Part shown: in pieces, positions 1 through 10,100 of the stretch
How the letters are laid out: every line of letters begins with the position of its first letter
Position numbering within the stretch: position 1 is the first letter of the stretch
Assembly: GCA_017303535.1 (NCBI GenBank)
Contig: JAFLCO010000013.1
Span: forward strand, 1 to 39,440
DNA from: Planctomycetota bacterium
GTDB lineage: Bacteria > Planctomycetota > Planctomycetia > Pirellulales > PNKZ01
Direction: 5' to 3'
Length of the DNA stretch: 39,440 nt
Notes under the pieces: generated by a model
Told to the model about the DNA's origin: nothing
What the model saw: the letters and a program-made list of their open reading frames with translations, nothing else
Databases searched by the model: none
Program-made: the position numbers and the translations under genes

Positions 1-167
1 GCGCCGACGCCGATACGTTGGACGCGGCGATCGACGACTGCGCGGAGAAGTTGGCTCGCGCCCTGGATGCCCGCATCGGTCGGCTGGCCGACAAAGACGG
101 CCAAGTTTCGCAATCGGGCGACGAACCGCTCGGCACGCTGCGCGGCCCGCTGCCGGAAACCAAGTAG
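1..167 (+). CDS. C-terminal fragment of an unrecognised protein
   Basis: An open frame runs in from the left edge (first full codon at base 3) and stops at TAG 165-167, giving about 54 residues ending GPLPETK. The fragment is hydrophilic, rich in Ala, Asp and Arg, and looks helical in its first half (for example EKLARALDARIGRLADKDG). It shows no motif I recognise, so no function is proposed. It converges on the DUF900-type hydrolase gene, whose stop lies 34 bases further on. The call rests only on the open frame, its plausible composition and the lack of any better gene in this stretch. Confidence 0.5.
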   Translation, partial: ADADTLDAAIDDCAEKLARALDARIGRLADKDGQVSQSGDEPLGTLRGPLPETK

Positions 168-201
168 GCCCGCGCATCCGCGTCCGCACCCACCGCCGCG
201 C

Positions 202-2304
202 CTATTTCAGCGCCGGCGGTTCGGCCGTCGTGCGCGGGCTGCCGGCGTCGGCGGCCGCTTCTTTGCCGAAAGTCCAGTACATCGCCTTCTCCAGCGTCCG
301 TTGCGAGAGTCGGCGGTCGATCGGCGGTAGATTCTTTTGAATGAGCAACTGTACGTCGCTCAAGAGCGTCAGGCAGTCGCCGTAGTACGAGTGGCCGAGC
401 AGGTCGGTGTCGATGTCCGAGGCGTCGATCGTGTCCATGCCGTCGATGACGACGATCCCCCGGCTGGAATCGCCGAGCCGGACGCTGTCGTTGAAGGCGT
501 ACGAGGCGTGTAGCGCCCAGTCGTTGCGCGAGCAGTAGACCGTCGTCCGCTTGGCGACCTTCTGCATGCGCGGCGCGATCTGTTCGCGGAACACGTCGGC
601 GTCGACGTCCGGCGCGGCCAGCACGATTTGGTCGAAGATCTGCCCTTGCTCTCCCATTGCCACAATGGCCCGACTCACGGCGTCGGCCCCCATGCTGTGC
701 GCGATTACGTGGATGCGTTTGGCGTCGAGCTTGCGGGCCGCGTCGAGCAAGAAGTTTTTAACGTGTTCCGCGCTGTAGCCGATTTCGTTGCGGTCCGAAA
801 AATAGCTGCGAACTGCGGCCCGCGACGGCCAACTGTAGAACATCGGCACGCCGGCGAACTGCAAATCGAAGTGAATCTGCGCCGTCCGTTTGGCGGCCTT
901 CTCAAACGACACGTTATAGCCGTGCACGAAGACGAAGCAGCTCCGTTCGTCCGGCGGCAGGTGGGCGAGTAGACCTTTCACCTGCTTGTAAAACGCGGCC
1001 TGTTCCAGTTCCTCGTTATGCTTGAGGACCACGTGTTCGTTCTCGTCTTCCGTGGTGAAGATCGGCGTTTCGACGTGGCCGACCTTGTGCGTCGGCGGGA
1101 TGGAAACGTCGCAGTAACCATAATGCATCCCGCCCCCCTGCTCTCGCTTCGGGCCATACACGGCGCCGCTCGTCTCGGTGAGCGACTCACGCATGGCCTG
1201 CATCCAGAGCATGGCGAGAAAGACCGTGACGCCGAGCGATGCGGTGGTGGCGAACACCGCGCGGAAGCCCGTGCGAAAAGTTTTCTCGGTGATGCTGCGG
1301 CGAATCGTGCGAAAGGTCAGGTACGCCACGACCAGAAACACCACCGGCAAACCGTACAGTCGAAACCGCGGGTCGGGCCTGCGTTCGACCAGTTCGCGAT
1401 TGGTGCCGTAATAGACTCGCACCATTTCCGGTTTCTCTTCTTCGACGACCCGCTCGGCGTGCTTTTGCGCCATCGCGCCGACCGGTGCGCCCTTGGCCAC
1501 GGTCGGCCTCTCGGCCGGGCTCGAAGACTTCAGCGGCTTCGTCGCTCCGGGGCCGGGCGTTTTCGGCAGAAAGGCGATGTCGGGCAGGCCGGCCCGACGA
1601 CCGACGATGACGCCCAGTCCCGTCGCCGCGGCTTGGTGAAGTTTCGCGTCTTCGCTCTTCAGGGCTTCGAGCAAATCGGGCACCGCGTCGGCCCCCCAGA
1701 CCTTGAGTTGGCTGCGGGCCGCTTCAGCCGTTTGCATGTCGGACGACGACAGCGCTTCCAACACGGCGCGCACATACTCCTTCGGCGCATCATTCCAAGC
1801 CACGGGGCAACGAGCCAGCACCCCGACGTACGGCGCGTACTCCGCGGCGGCTTTTCCCTTGAGCTTGGCCAGCAACTCCCGCGCGACGACCGCTCCCAAA
1901 AAGCCCCGGCTGTCCAACTCATGGGCCGCTTGCCGGCGAGCTTCGAGCGATGTGCCGGCGAGGGCTTCACGCAGAAACGCGACACGCTCGTCTTCGGTCA
2001 GTTCGGCCCGCGCGAAATGCAGCTTGATGACGGAGTCGGCCCGCCGCGGATCGGCCAGCGCCGCGCGCAAGTCGGCGAGAGTCACAGTCGTCTTCGCGGC
2101 GAGCGGATCGGCTTTCACCAAAGCCGCGGCCCAATCGTCGTCGACGAGAGTTGCAGCCGGCTTTGTGCCCGACGGCGCCGGTTTCGTCGCGGCCGGCGGC
2201 TTCCCGGTCGCCGAAGGCTTCGTCGCGGCATCTTGGGCCGGGGCCGGGGCGGCCAAACTTAGAACGGTGCTGAGCGCGACGACAAAACAAATTAGGCGAC
2301 GCAT
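202..2304 (-). CDS. Membrane alpha/beta hydrolase, DUF900-type, with HEAT-like N-terminal region
   Basis: This 700-aa protein has a signal peptide (about 1-24), a Pro/Thr/Lys-rich linker, and helical HEAT-like repeats (about 60-240). Two hydrophobic segments follow (about 319-333 and 350-370), then an alpha/beta-hydrolase domain (about 390-650). The nucleophile elbow AHSMG places Ser537. FVHGYN at 458-463 is the usual oxyanion-side strand, and Asp566 or Asp568 (APDVDAD) and His638 (LGHSYYG) are likely triad partners. YYGTNR (299-303) and YGYCDVSIPPTHKVG resemble the opening of DUF900 (COG4782) domains, here separated by the membrane hairpin. The family contains predicted esterases or lipases; the substrate is unknown. 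It is the last gene of the minus-strand caspase/hydrolase array, 57 bases after the caspase-PDZ gene. The ATG start gives a good signal peptide. Confidence 0.8.
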   Translation of the reverse strand: MRRLICFVVALSTVLSLAAPAPAQDAATKPSATGKPPAATKPAPSGTKPAATLVDDDWAAALVKADPLAAKTTVTLADLRAALADPRRADSVIKLHFARAELTEDERVAFLREALAGTSLEARRQAAHELDSRGFLGAVVARELLAKLKGKAAAEYAPYVGVLARCPVAWNDAPKEYVRAVLEALSSSDMQTAEAARSQLKVWGADAVPDLLEALKSEDAKLHQAAATGLGVIVGRRAGLPDIAFLPKTPGPGATKPLKSSSPAERPTVAKGAPVGAMAQKHAERVVEEEKPEMVRVYYGTNRELVERRPDPRFRLYGLPVVFLVVAYLTFRTIRRSITEKTFRTGFRAVFATTASLGVTVFLAMLWMQAMRESLTETSGAVYGPKREQGGGMHYGYCDVSIPPTHKVGHVETPIFTTEDENEHVVLKHNEELEQAAFYKQVKGLLAHLPPDERSCFVFVHGYNVSFEKAAKRTAQIHFDLQFAGVPMFYSWPSRAAVRSYFSDRNEIGYSAEHVKNFLLDAARKLDAKRIHVIAHSMGADAVSRAIVAMGEQGQIFDQIVLAAPDVDADVFREQIAPRMQKVAKRTTVYCSRNDWALHASYAFNDSVRLGDSSRGIVVIDGMDTIDASDIDTDLLGHSYYGDCLTLLSDVQLLIQKNLPPIDRRLSQRTLEKAMYWTFGKEAAADAGSPRTTAEPPALK

Positions 2305-2361
2305 AAATCGACTCGGAACCTTTCCTCACGCGGCAACGACGGAACTATGACGGAAAAAATA

Positions 2362-3498
2362 CTAGTAACGCAACCGAACCAATAGCTCACGAGCCCCGCG
2401 GCCGGCGTCGATCGTCAACCGAAGGATCTGCGGCGACTCTTGCATGGCCGCCGTAAACTCCTCGGACGTGCGAATCGCGAGGCCGTTGATCTTCAATATC
2501 CGGGCCCCGTTGGGAACCGGCAGATAGCGCGAGGCCGCCAAGTCGTAAGCCTTCTCGGCCGGCGAGCCGGCGACGATTTCCACGATCCGCGGCGTGCCCG
2601 AAACGTCGTCCCTCACGGCGATGCCGGCCCGCGGACCTTTCTCAATCGGCTTGCCGGGATAATCCTTGGCGTAGACGTTCTGCTGATGCTGCACGACGTT
2701 CCCTTTGGCCGAAAACGCCACCCCCTTGGGATAGTTTTCGCGGAAGGCGACATGCGTTTGCAGGGCGACGTCGCTGAGCATCTCGTCCCACGACGCCGGC
2801 CGATTGCGATTCTTCCGCATCCACTTGTCGAGCATCGTCGTAAAGATGGAGCCTTGATAATCGTCCTCCGTGCGCGGCAGGAAGAACGCGCTTTCGCTCG
2901 GAGCGCACGAGTTGACGTCGACCACGCCGCGCGGTTCCAGGAAGAGCGACTTAAAGATCGGCGTGCAAGTTTCCGGAACGTCGGGCGCGGGATTGCGTGG
3001 CTGCGTTTGAATTTCGCGATCGTTGCGCGCGGCGCAGCAGTCGGTGATCATAACCACCAACCGCGCTCCCTTCGCTTTGAGCAGTCCGAGGACTTCTTCG
3101 CGATACAAGTCGCCGCCGGCCAAGTCGAAGTACGCGCCGCGGTCGTCGAGGCCGCCGTGTCCGCTGTAGTAGAAGAACACCGTATCGTCGGCCGCCGGTT
3201 GCAGTTCTTCGATCGCCTTCACGATCTCGTCGGGATGCGAAAGGTCGTCCGTCGGCATGTAGACCGGCACCGTGACCAAATCGTCGAACGGCACATTCTC
3301 CATCAACAGATAGTCGATGCGGGTGTAATCTTTGTCGAGGTTCGGAGCGAACTGCCCCCAGCGCGCGGACGGAGAAACGTCGATCGCCATGATTGCGTGG
3401 ATCTTCTGTGCGAACGCCGACGAAGTTGCAAACATCGCAACCAGCGCGAGGCAGCCGCACAGAAAGCGGCTGGGACGAAGGAGAGACGACGCGTTCAT
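2362..3498 (-). CDS. Secreted caspase-like (C14) peptidase with C-terminal PDZ-like domain
   Basis: The 378-aa protein starts at the ATG at 3498, which opens directly with a signal peptide (residues 1-30, ending SSAFA). A GTG eight codons upstream (3522) is possible but adds a non-signal-like extension. The caspase-fold domain spans about 33-270. FFYYSGHGG gives catalytic His114, and MITDCCAARND gives the Cys, most likely Cys155 in the D-x-C position. Residues about 290-378 look like a PDZ domain (GIAVRDD, VEIVAGSPAEKA, NGARILKINGLAIRTSEEF), a layout used by exported proteases to bind C-termini or regulate activity. The usual DExDG acidic loop of metacaspases is not evident, so cleavage specificity is uncertain. 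It lies between the patatin-like gene (113-base gap) and the DUF900-type hydrolase (57-base gap), all minus strand. Confidence 0.82.
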   Translation of the reverse strand: MNASSLLRPSRFLCGCLALVAMFATSSAFAQKIHAIMAIDVSPSARWGQFAPNLDKDYTRIDYLLMENVPFDDLVTVPVYMPTDDLSHPDEIVKAIEELQPAADDTVFFYYSGHGGLDDRGAYFDLAGGDLYREEVLGLLKAKGARLVVMITDCCAARNDREIQTQPRNPAPDVPETCTPIFKSLFLEPRGVVDVNSCAPSESAFFLPRTEDDYQGSIFTTMLDKWMRKNRNRPASWDEMLSDVALQTHVAFRENYPKGVAFSAKGNVVQHQQNVYAKDYPGKPIEKGPRAGIAVRDDVSGTPRIVEIVAGSPAEKAYDLAASRYLPVPNGARILKINGLAIRTSEEFTAAMQESPQILRLTIDAGRGARELLVRLRY

Positions 3499-3611
3499 CG
3501 GACGACCCACGTTGACAAACACCGAGGATGCGATCAGCCCGACCGTTGCCGACTAATACGCGACCGGAGCAGGCTCGGTTCTGTCCTGTGATGCCGCCGC
3601 CCGACGGCGCG

Positions 3612-5081
3612 TCACTTCCGACTGTCTGCGCCGTGTAAAATCAGCGGCCCGAGCCCTCGGCCCGATTTTAGCCGTTGGGGGGAAGCCCCGCCCCCTTTTG
3701 CCTTTGCGTTGCCGGAAGGTTTTTCGCCGGCCGCCTTTACGAACATCTCCGGAGCGTCAAAAGCCGGATAAATTGCGTTCTTGGCGGGGCTTCCCAAAGC
3801 CGGGGGAACCACGAAAGTCGGCAAACCTCGATCGGCGTCGAAGCATTCGCGGGCCCGGCGCCGGCCGAACTCGAATTCCTGATCGCCCGTCAGATCGCGA
3901 TGGTCCATGTGGCTTTCAAACTCGGCGTCGGGGCAAGTTTCCAGATCGGCCCACCACTCGAACCGCTGCGCGACTTGCTCCGTGTCGGCGAGCAGCCAAT
4001 CGCCGACGGCCGACCGTGCGAGCAAGTCGAAATGACGAAAGCCGGTGCCGAACGTGCGGATACCGGGCAACATGCGGCGGACGTCTTGCGCAGGCAGGGC
4101 CATGATGTAACCGCCGTAGTAGGTGCGCGAGCGGACGTTCCCGAGGTCGCCGATTTGTGTTCCGCACAAGACGCGCGACGTGTCGGGCTCGGGGACCGGG
4201 TCGAAGTACGACGGCTCCGAGACGCTCGCTTTGATCGCTAGCGCTACGTCGGCCGCCGTTTCGACGAGCCGCAAATCGGCGAGCCGCTCCTCCGGCTGCA
4301 ATTGACTCAAGAGCGCGTACATCGAGCGGTCGACGAAGAACGTCACCGCGCGGCCGATGCGGCGGTCGAGTCCGAGCTTGAGTTGCGGATGGTCGGCGGC
4401 GAACCGCTCGGGATGCTTCTTGTAGAACTCGTAAACTTCCGGTCGCCAGGAGACGATCATCGTCGCCGGATCGATTTCCTTGAACCGCGCGGAACTGCGG
4501 CCGTCGGCATCGTCGGCGTCTTCCAACACTTCCTTGTTGCAACTGACGATGACGAGCGGAAACCTTGGGACCGCTTGGCTGCGGGCCGCGACGGCTTCGA
4601 TCGTCGGGTAGTTCTTCCAATCGGGCACGCCGAGCGCGAAGCCCATGTATTCGCGCAAGTGCTCATGGCCGATTTCCGTACGTTGGCCGCGGAGCATTTT
4701 GACGAACTTCGAGCGCGGGTTCTCCATATCGCGCACAGCGGTACGGTCGCCGTTGCGCAGCCGCTCGACGGCATAGGCGACGTTGTCGTCGGTAAATCCG
4801 TAGCAGCTGAAAAAGGCCGCGGCGATCGAACCGCTGCTGTTGCCCGCGATAACTACCCGGTTCTCGCGCAACGCGGGTATGCGGGCATAGGCCTCATGCA
4901 AAATGCCGGCGTCGTACGGCAGGCAGGAACCTTTACCCTGGAAGCAGAACAAAAGCTGCGTGTTCGCGAATTGTCGCTTGAGGAGCGGCGTAAGTTCTTC
5001 GCCGCGGGCTTGCGGCAGGCCTATGAGAAGCATGGCAACGGCCGGCGTGATCGCCGAGAAAATGCGAAGCGGCATGATCAT
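3612..5081 (-). CDS. Secreted patatin-like protein with a replaced catalytic Asp
   Basis: The 489-aa protein has a signal peptide (about 1-27). The patatin fold is indicated by a glycine-rich oxyanion loop, FQGKGSCLPYDAGIL (48-61), and a nucleophile elbow, AGNSSGS, placing Ser82. Further on, ASVSEPSYFDPV (285-296) matches the patatin helix-loop that precedes the catalytic DG[GA]. At the expected DGG position the protein reads YYGGYIMALP, so Tyr322 (codon TAC at 4116-4118, minus strand) sits where the catalytic Asp should be. Patatins are Ser-Asp dyad lipid acyl hydrolases, so this one is either inactive, uses another acid, or has a different role. Its ATG overlaps the TGA of the upstream 650-aa gene by 4 bases (ATGA), implying translational coupling. 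Confidence 0.75.
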   Translation of the reverse strand: MIMPLRIFSAITPAVAMLLIGLPQARGEELTPLLKRQFANTQLLFCFQGKGSCLPYDAGILHEAYARIPALRENRVVIAGNSSGSIAAAFFSCYGFTDDNVAYAVERLRNGDRTAVRDMENPRSKFVKMLRGQRTEIGHEHLREYMGFALGVPDWKNYPTIEAVAARSQAVPRFPLVIVSCNKEVLEDADDADGRSSARFKEIDPATMIVSWRPEVYEFYKKHPERFAADHPQLKLGLDRRIGRAVTFFVDRSMYALLSQLQPEERLADLRLVETAADVALAIKASVSEPSYFDPVPEPDTSRVLCGTQIGDLGNVRSRTYYGGYIMALPAQDVRRMLPGIRTFGTGFRHFDLLARSAVGDWLLADTEQVAQRFEWWADLETCPDAEFESHMDHRDLTGDQEFEFGRRRARECFDADRGLPTFVVPPALGSPAKNAIYPAFDAPEMFVKAAGEKPSGNAKAKGGGASPQRLKSGRGLGPLILHGADSRK

Positions 5082-7030
5082 TCCTCTTCTCCCGCGACCG
5101 ACTGTGCTTCTGAAATAGTAGGAGCGGCCAGTTCTTCAATGCGGTTCGAGCCGGTGACGAGCCAGCCGTCGCCAAGCGTTACGTGTTGCAATGCCAGCCT
5201 TGATTGAAAGCTGGCATTGCGAAACTTCGGCGCCGGTTCGATGGTCGGCGGCAGGTAACGGGCCAAGACTTCGTTCCAGTTTTTGTCGCCGGAGAAGTTC
5301 TCCTTTTCGCGAACGAACTGCAAGCCCTTGGGGCTCGGCGCAAGTCGGTAGCGGACTTCGACGACCTTCGGCCGCTCGAAAGTTGGCCGGCCGTTGAGCA
5401 CATAGCCGGCGAGACGGAACGTCAACAACACGCCTTGCTTCTCAAACCGGACCTGCATCGGATCGGCATCGGCGAACCGCAGGACGACCGCCGACCGGAG
5501 CGGAGGCAGTTCGTCGAACGTCGGGCTGAAAATCTTCACGTGTTCGCGAAGCAGCGCGAGATAGGTCGCTTCGTCGAGGAACTTGCCGCGGAGTCGGCCG
5601 GCCCAACTGTTGACGGCCGACTCGTGCAGCACGCTCAGCACATCGAATTGCCTTGCAGGTGCGTCAGGCGGAGGACTCAATGTGCCGAGTTCCGCGTAGG
5701 TTGCGTAAAGCGCGGTCCAAGTGATCGCTTCATCGGAGCTGGCGATCGTTAGCCGCGGCTTGTCGGCGTCGTCCGGAAAGTGCTCGGACGTGAGCCGCCC
5801 GAACTTGCCGTTGATCCGATGGCCGATATCGAGTGCTTCGTCGTTGATTCGCGCGCGGGCCTGCTCCTCGACTTTGTTCGCGATCACCGGATCTTGCTCT
5901 GCCAGTTTTTTAGCGGCCACGCGGGCGGCCACGCGTTCCACGATCCGCTCGACCAGCGGCAGGCGCAGACAAGCGTCGACCCAGCACAGGGCCGTGCAGC
6001 TGCGATCGCACACGGCCGGGCCCGGCGACACGAGCCCGTCGGCCGTGATGTAGAGCGGTTGCGAGGCCCGGAGGTGTTGCGTGTTGGCGGCTTGCAGGCG
6101 GAGCCGGTTCTTCGTGCCCGTGACGCTGAAACGGCCCAGGGCCGTCGTATGCACGTGGACTTCGGCTTGTTCGGCGTTGAGGACGACGTCGACCGAGGCG
6201 TCGGCGTCGGCCGTGCCGCGGACGCCGATTTGAAAGCCGCCGGCCGATTGACGAACGCTTACCGGAATCGAAAAGTGCCGCCGCGATTCTTGCTCAACGT
6301 ACGCAGCCGAGAGTTGCGTGCGGTAGTTAAACGTGGAATGTTGCCCACGATAGTCGGCGAGCAGGTCGTCGGCGAGGCGCGTTTGCGCGAGGCGGCGAAA
6401 TGCGAGTCGTGCCGCGGCTTCATCGGCCGGCGCGAGCGGCTTGCCGAGGTGCTTCTTAACGACAATCAGTTTCGCAACGTCCGCCTCGGCGCCGGCCGTG
6501 TGTTCGGGCGACCACTCGAGCGCGGCGAACCAGCGGGCTACGGCGGCGTCGGCCGTGCGGCGCGCCGGCTCCAGCGGCGGCGGTGCGACTTGTTGCAAGG
6601 CGGTGACCAACACGCGGAGCTTGGCCGCGTCGGGCTGCTTGGCCTTGAGCAGCGCGGTGAGTTCGACGAGGCCGTAGCGGTTGCGTTGGATCGCGCCGTC
6701 GGCCAGCTCGCCGGCTTGCGTCGATAGCGCCTTCACGGCGGCCGCCGCTTCGGTCCGGTATTGTTTCAACTGTGCGGCCGTCGGCACGGCGAACCGTTCG
6801 CGCATGGCCGCGGCCCACGGATCGTCGGCCGCCGCGCGCAATTCGGCGGCCGTCTGCTTGACTTGCGTCTTCACACGGTCGCCGGCCACGTCGGCTCGAA
6901 ACATCGCACCGCCGGCGATGGAGTAAATCAGGGAGGCTGCGACGCCGACGGGCGACGACCAGAGCACGAATCTTCGCAACCGCGGGCCGCCGAAAGCTGC
7001 GCGCGGTAGGGCCGGTGGGGAACTTCCCAT
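5078..7030 (-). CDS. Unrecognised membrane-anchored protein in the caspase/hydrolase array
   Basis: I do not recognise this 650-aa protein. An N-terminal hydrophobic segment at about 21-44 (FVLWSSPVGVAASLIYSIAG), after a basic PRLRR stretch, suggests a signal anchor. Residues 50-230 are strongly helical and Ala-rich. Residues 250-335 look beta-rich, with alternating hydrophobics. Four closely spaced cysteines follow (Cys341, 345, 349 and 354), then an amphipathic helix (LPLVERIVERVAARVAAKKL) and a mixed C-terminal domain of about 250 residues. No catalytic signature is visible. It is translationally coupled (ATGA overlap) to the patatin-like gene downstream and lies 120 bases after the CHAT gene, so it probably works with them, perhaps as a scaffold, substrate or sensor. 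That role is inference from position only. Confidence 0.75.
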   Translation of the reverse strand: MGSSPPALPRAAFGGPRLRRFVLWSSPVGVAASLIYSIAGGAMFRADVAGDRVKTQVKQTAAELRAAADDPWAAAMRERFAVPTAAQLKQYRTEAAAAVKALSTQAGELADGAIQRNRYGLVELTALLKAKQPDAAKLRVLVTALQQVAPPPLEPARRTADAAVARWFAALEWSPEHTAGAEADVAKLIVVKKHLGKPLAPADEAAARLAFRRLAQTRLADDLLADYRGQHSTFNYRTQLSAAYVEQESRRHFSIPVSVRQSAGGFQIGVRGTADADASVDVVLNAEQAEVHVHTTALGRFSVTGTKNRLRLQAANTQHLRASQPLYITADGLVSPGPAVCDRSCTALCWVDACLRLPLVERIVERVAARVAAKKLAEQDPVIANKVEEQARARINDEALDIGHRINGKFGRLTSEHFPDDADKPRLTIASSDEAITWTALYATYAELGTLSPPPDAPARQFDVLSVLHESAVNSWAGRLRGKFLDEATYLALLREHVKIFSPTFDELPPLRSAVVLRFADADPMQVRFEKQGVLLTFRLAGYVLNGRPTFERPKVVEVRYRLAPSPKGLQFVREKENFSGDKNWNEVLARYLPPTIEPAPKFRNASFQSRLALQHVTLGDGWLVTGSNRIEELAAPTISEAQSVAGEEE

Positions 7031-7150
7031 AGGGAGCGATCCAATGGAGTCGATCTGGTTGTCGATGCGCCGTGCTGATACGGCGGCCCCCTTCGAAGGC
7101 GGGGCTCGGCTCAGATTGTAATTGGGCGATCCGGCGGGGCAAACTCGCGG

Positions 7151-10100
7151 TTATCGCCAGTCGCCCGAAAGGCCGAAGGCCGCCCAAAAACGAGGGCTCG
7201 TACGGATAATCGGCTCATCCTCCGCGACGTCGGCGCCGCGAATCGCCTCGGGATGATTCAGCACATAAAGCTGAGCTTCGCGGAGAGCATCGAGCCGCGA
7301 TAGCTTCTTTTCCCAAAGATTCAGATAGAAACGCTCCATCAACAGCCGCGTCACGAGGTCGTCGACCTTCCAATAGCCGGCCACGGTCGTGCGGGCTCCG
7401 GCGACTTGAAAAGCCCGCTGCACTCCGAGTAAACCCTCGCCGCCGGCGACGTCGCCGAGGCCCGTATCGCAAGCCGAGAGGACGACGGTGTCGACCCCTT
7501 GGAGCGGTAGGAACGCGATCTCCTGAGAGGTGAGAATGCCGTCGTCAGCCTTGTCCGTCGGTTCGCGATTAGCGCCGGCCAGGGCGAGGCCGGAAAGCAG
7601 ACCGGGGTTGAAGCCTTCGATGGCCGCATTGCGCCGGATCGGGCCGCCGCGATGACGCGATTGCTCTTCGTCTGAAGTTGCGAGAGCCGACGCGTGTTCG
7701 GCGGCGGCGAAAAATCCGTGCGTCGCTAAATGCAGATGTCGGTACTTCGCGGAGAGCGCGCGGAAGTTGGCTTCCGTGGCCTCGGCCTGTGCGAGCGAGC
7801 GCGGATCGTCGGGAGCAATCTCATAAAGCCGACCATAGAGCGTACCGATCGACGCAATCTCGCCGGCCGTGTTGGCCAGCGGTTTGAACACGGCATCCGC
7901 CGCAGGAGCGCGATTGCCGGACTTTTCACCGGGGCGCAGGGGACGCTTCTTTTTGGTCGACGGAGATTTCGCGCCGTCGGGAGCCGCTTCATAGTCGACG
8001 TCGCCCAACAGCAGTAATTCGTGCTCGACTTCGCGTTTGCCTTCGTCGTGAATCAAAGCCGGTAAAAGCTGCGGCACGGGGATCGTCGCCAGTCGATATG
8101 CTTCGAGCAAGAATTTGCCGGGCTCTTTCCCGGGGAGGGCGCCGATCGGCAGTCGGCCCAGCGCGCCGTCGGTCGAGATGAGCACGGTCGTCGCGTCGCC
8201 GAGCGCCGCCTCGAGCGGTAGCCAGAGAGTTTGGCGAAGTTCCGCACCGGCCCGCATTCCTTCGGGCGACATGCCGAACGACTCGCGCCAAGTATCGACG
8301 GCCGCGATGATCGGCGCCGCCGGTCCGAGCGGAACCACGCGCACTTGGTCGGCTTTCTCGGCCGTCGGCCGGACGACGAAGGCGACGAATTCACGTTCGT
8401 AGTCCGGCGATTCCTCGCGAACTTCCGCGGGGATCATCCGCGTGTATTCCAACAGATCGACGAGCACGGCGTCGGCGGGAATCGCGGCCAAGAGTTCGTC
8501 GAGCGTCGTGTCGTGAACGGCTTGCCGGAATTCGCCGCTAAGGCGGCTCAGGTCGCGTTCGAGCCGTTCTTTCTCGGCGGTGAGCTTGGCCACTTGCTCG
8601 CGCCAGGCGACTTGAGCGGCTTCGGCTTCCGGCGAGGTGCGGCTCGCGGCCACGAGTTGCCGGGCCGCCTCTTGGAGTTGCTTGAAAAGTTCGCCGACCG
8701 CCGGGTCGTCGGCGACTAAACGCATCCCGCGCTGCCGAACCAGCGTCGCCCCTTTCCAGGCCAACACTTCGTCAAACACGTTGCGGGCAAACTCCGGACG
8801 GCGAGCGGCCAGCGAAACGTAGACGTCGAGCCGATAGCGCAGGGTTTGCGCCATCGCCAGTTGCTGTCGCTCCGATTGCACGATGGCCGTCTGTTCCACG
8901 AGATCGCGAGTACGGCGAATTGCCTCGCGAAACAGGGACGCGGCTCGCTCATCCTCGCCCACCTCGGCCAATTCGCAGGCGAAGTTATGCAGAGCCAGGT
9001 GATAGTCGGGATGGCTTTCGCCGAGCGCTTCCTTTCGCAATTTAAGACAGCGTTCAAACAGTTCTTGCGCCTCGTCGCGCCGGCCTAATTCCGAACTTAT
9101 GTTCGCCAGATTGCCGAGGCTCATCAACGTCATGGGATGCCGCGGGCCGTGGACCTCGGTCGAGAGTTCCAAGACCTGACGCTGCGACTTCTCGGCCAGG
9201 TGATACCACTCGAGGTCGTAATAGGCCATGGCCAGATTATTGGCGGCCAACAACAACGACGGATGCTTGGGCCCGACCGTTTCTTCGAGAATCTCGACGG
9301 CCTCCTTCGCCGCGCGGCGCGCGGCTCGCGAGTCTCCCTGCATCCAGTGAAGTTCGGACAGATTGCTCAGCACTATCGCGTAGCCGGGGTGTCGCGGGCC
9401 GAAGGCCACCTTGCTAATGTCGACGCAAAGATTCGTGAGCCGCTCCGCTTCGGCGAGATCGCCGGTGTGTTTCATCAACTGCGCAAGGTTGCCCAGGATC
9501 TTCGCGTATTGATAGTGCTTGGTTCCGTAGACCTGCTCGGCCAGCTTGATGCATTCCCGGTAAAGGGGCTCGGCCCGGGCATAATCGCCCGTCACGACCA
9601 GCACGCCGGCCAAATTGTTGGCGACGATCAGCCGTTGGCCCGGCTCGCCCGCTTCGCCCAGCGCGGCCAACGCTTGTTCGTAGAGCCGCACGGCCTCGAC
9701 CGTATCGCCGCGGGCCTCGCGTACTTGTGCCAAGCAACTTAGCGAGAACGCGTAGTCACCGTCGTGCTCTCCCAACAACTCGCGCCGGCCTGAAATGGCT
9801 TCGCGATGCAGCTTCTCGGCGAGGTCGTAGTCTCCCTTGAGATGGGCATTGGAGCCGAGAGCGGCGACCGCGGAATAGTAGTGGGGATGCTTCCGTCCAT
9901 AAGCTTCCAGCGCGTCGGAAGTGACCGACTGCAGCAGGTCGTGGGCCGTCGCGAAATCTCCCTGATCGCTGATCATGAGCCCGAAATAATATCGCGGGAT
10001 CAGCGTGAGGCGGTGCTTGTCGCCTAGTAGTCGGCGGCGAATTTCAATGGCTTTCTCCAAGTCGCGTCGTGCGTCGTCGAAGCGTCCTTCGAAGCGGGCC

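Noticed and set aside
1018..3591. Long plus-strand open frames (up to about 400 codons) opposite the hydrolase and caspase-PDZ genes
   Set aside because: They are antisense shadows typical of high-GC DNA: Arg/Val/Asp-rich, with no domains, and fully covered by well-supported minus-strand genes.
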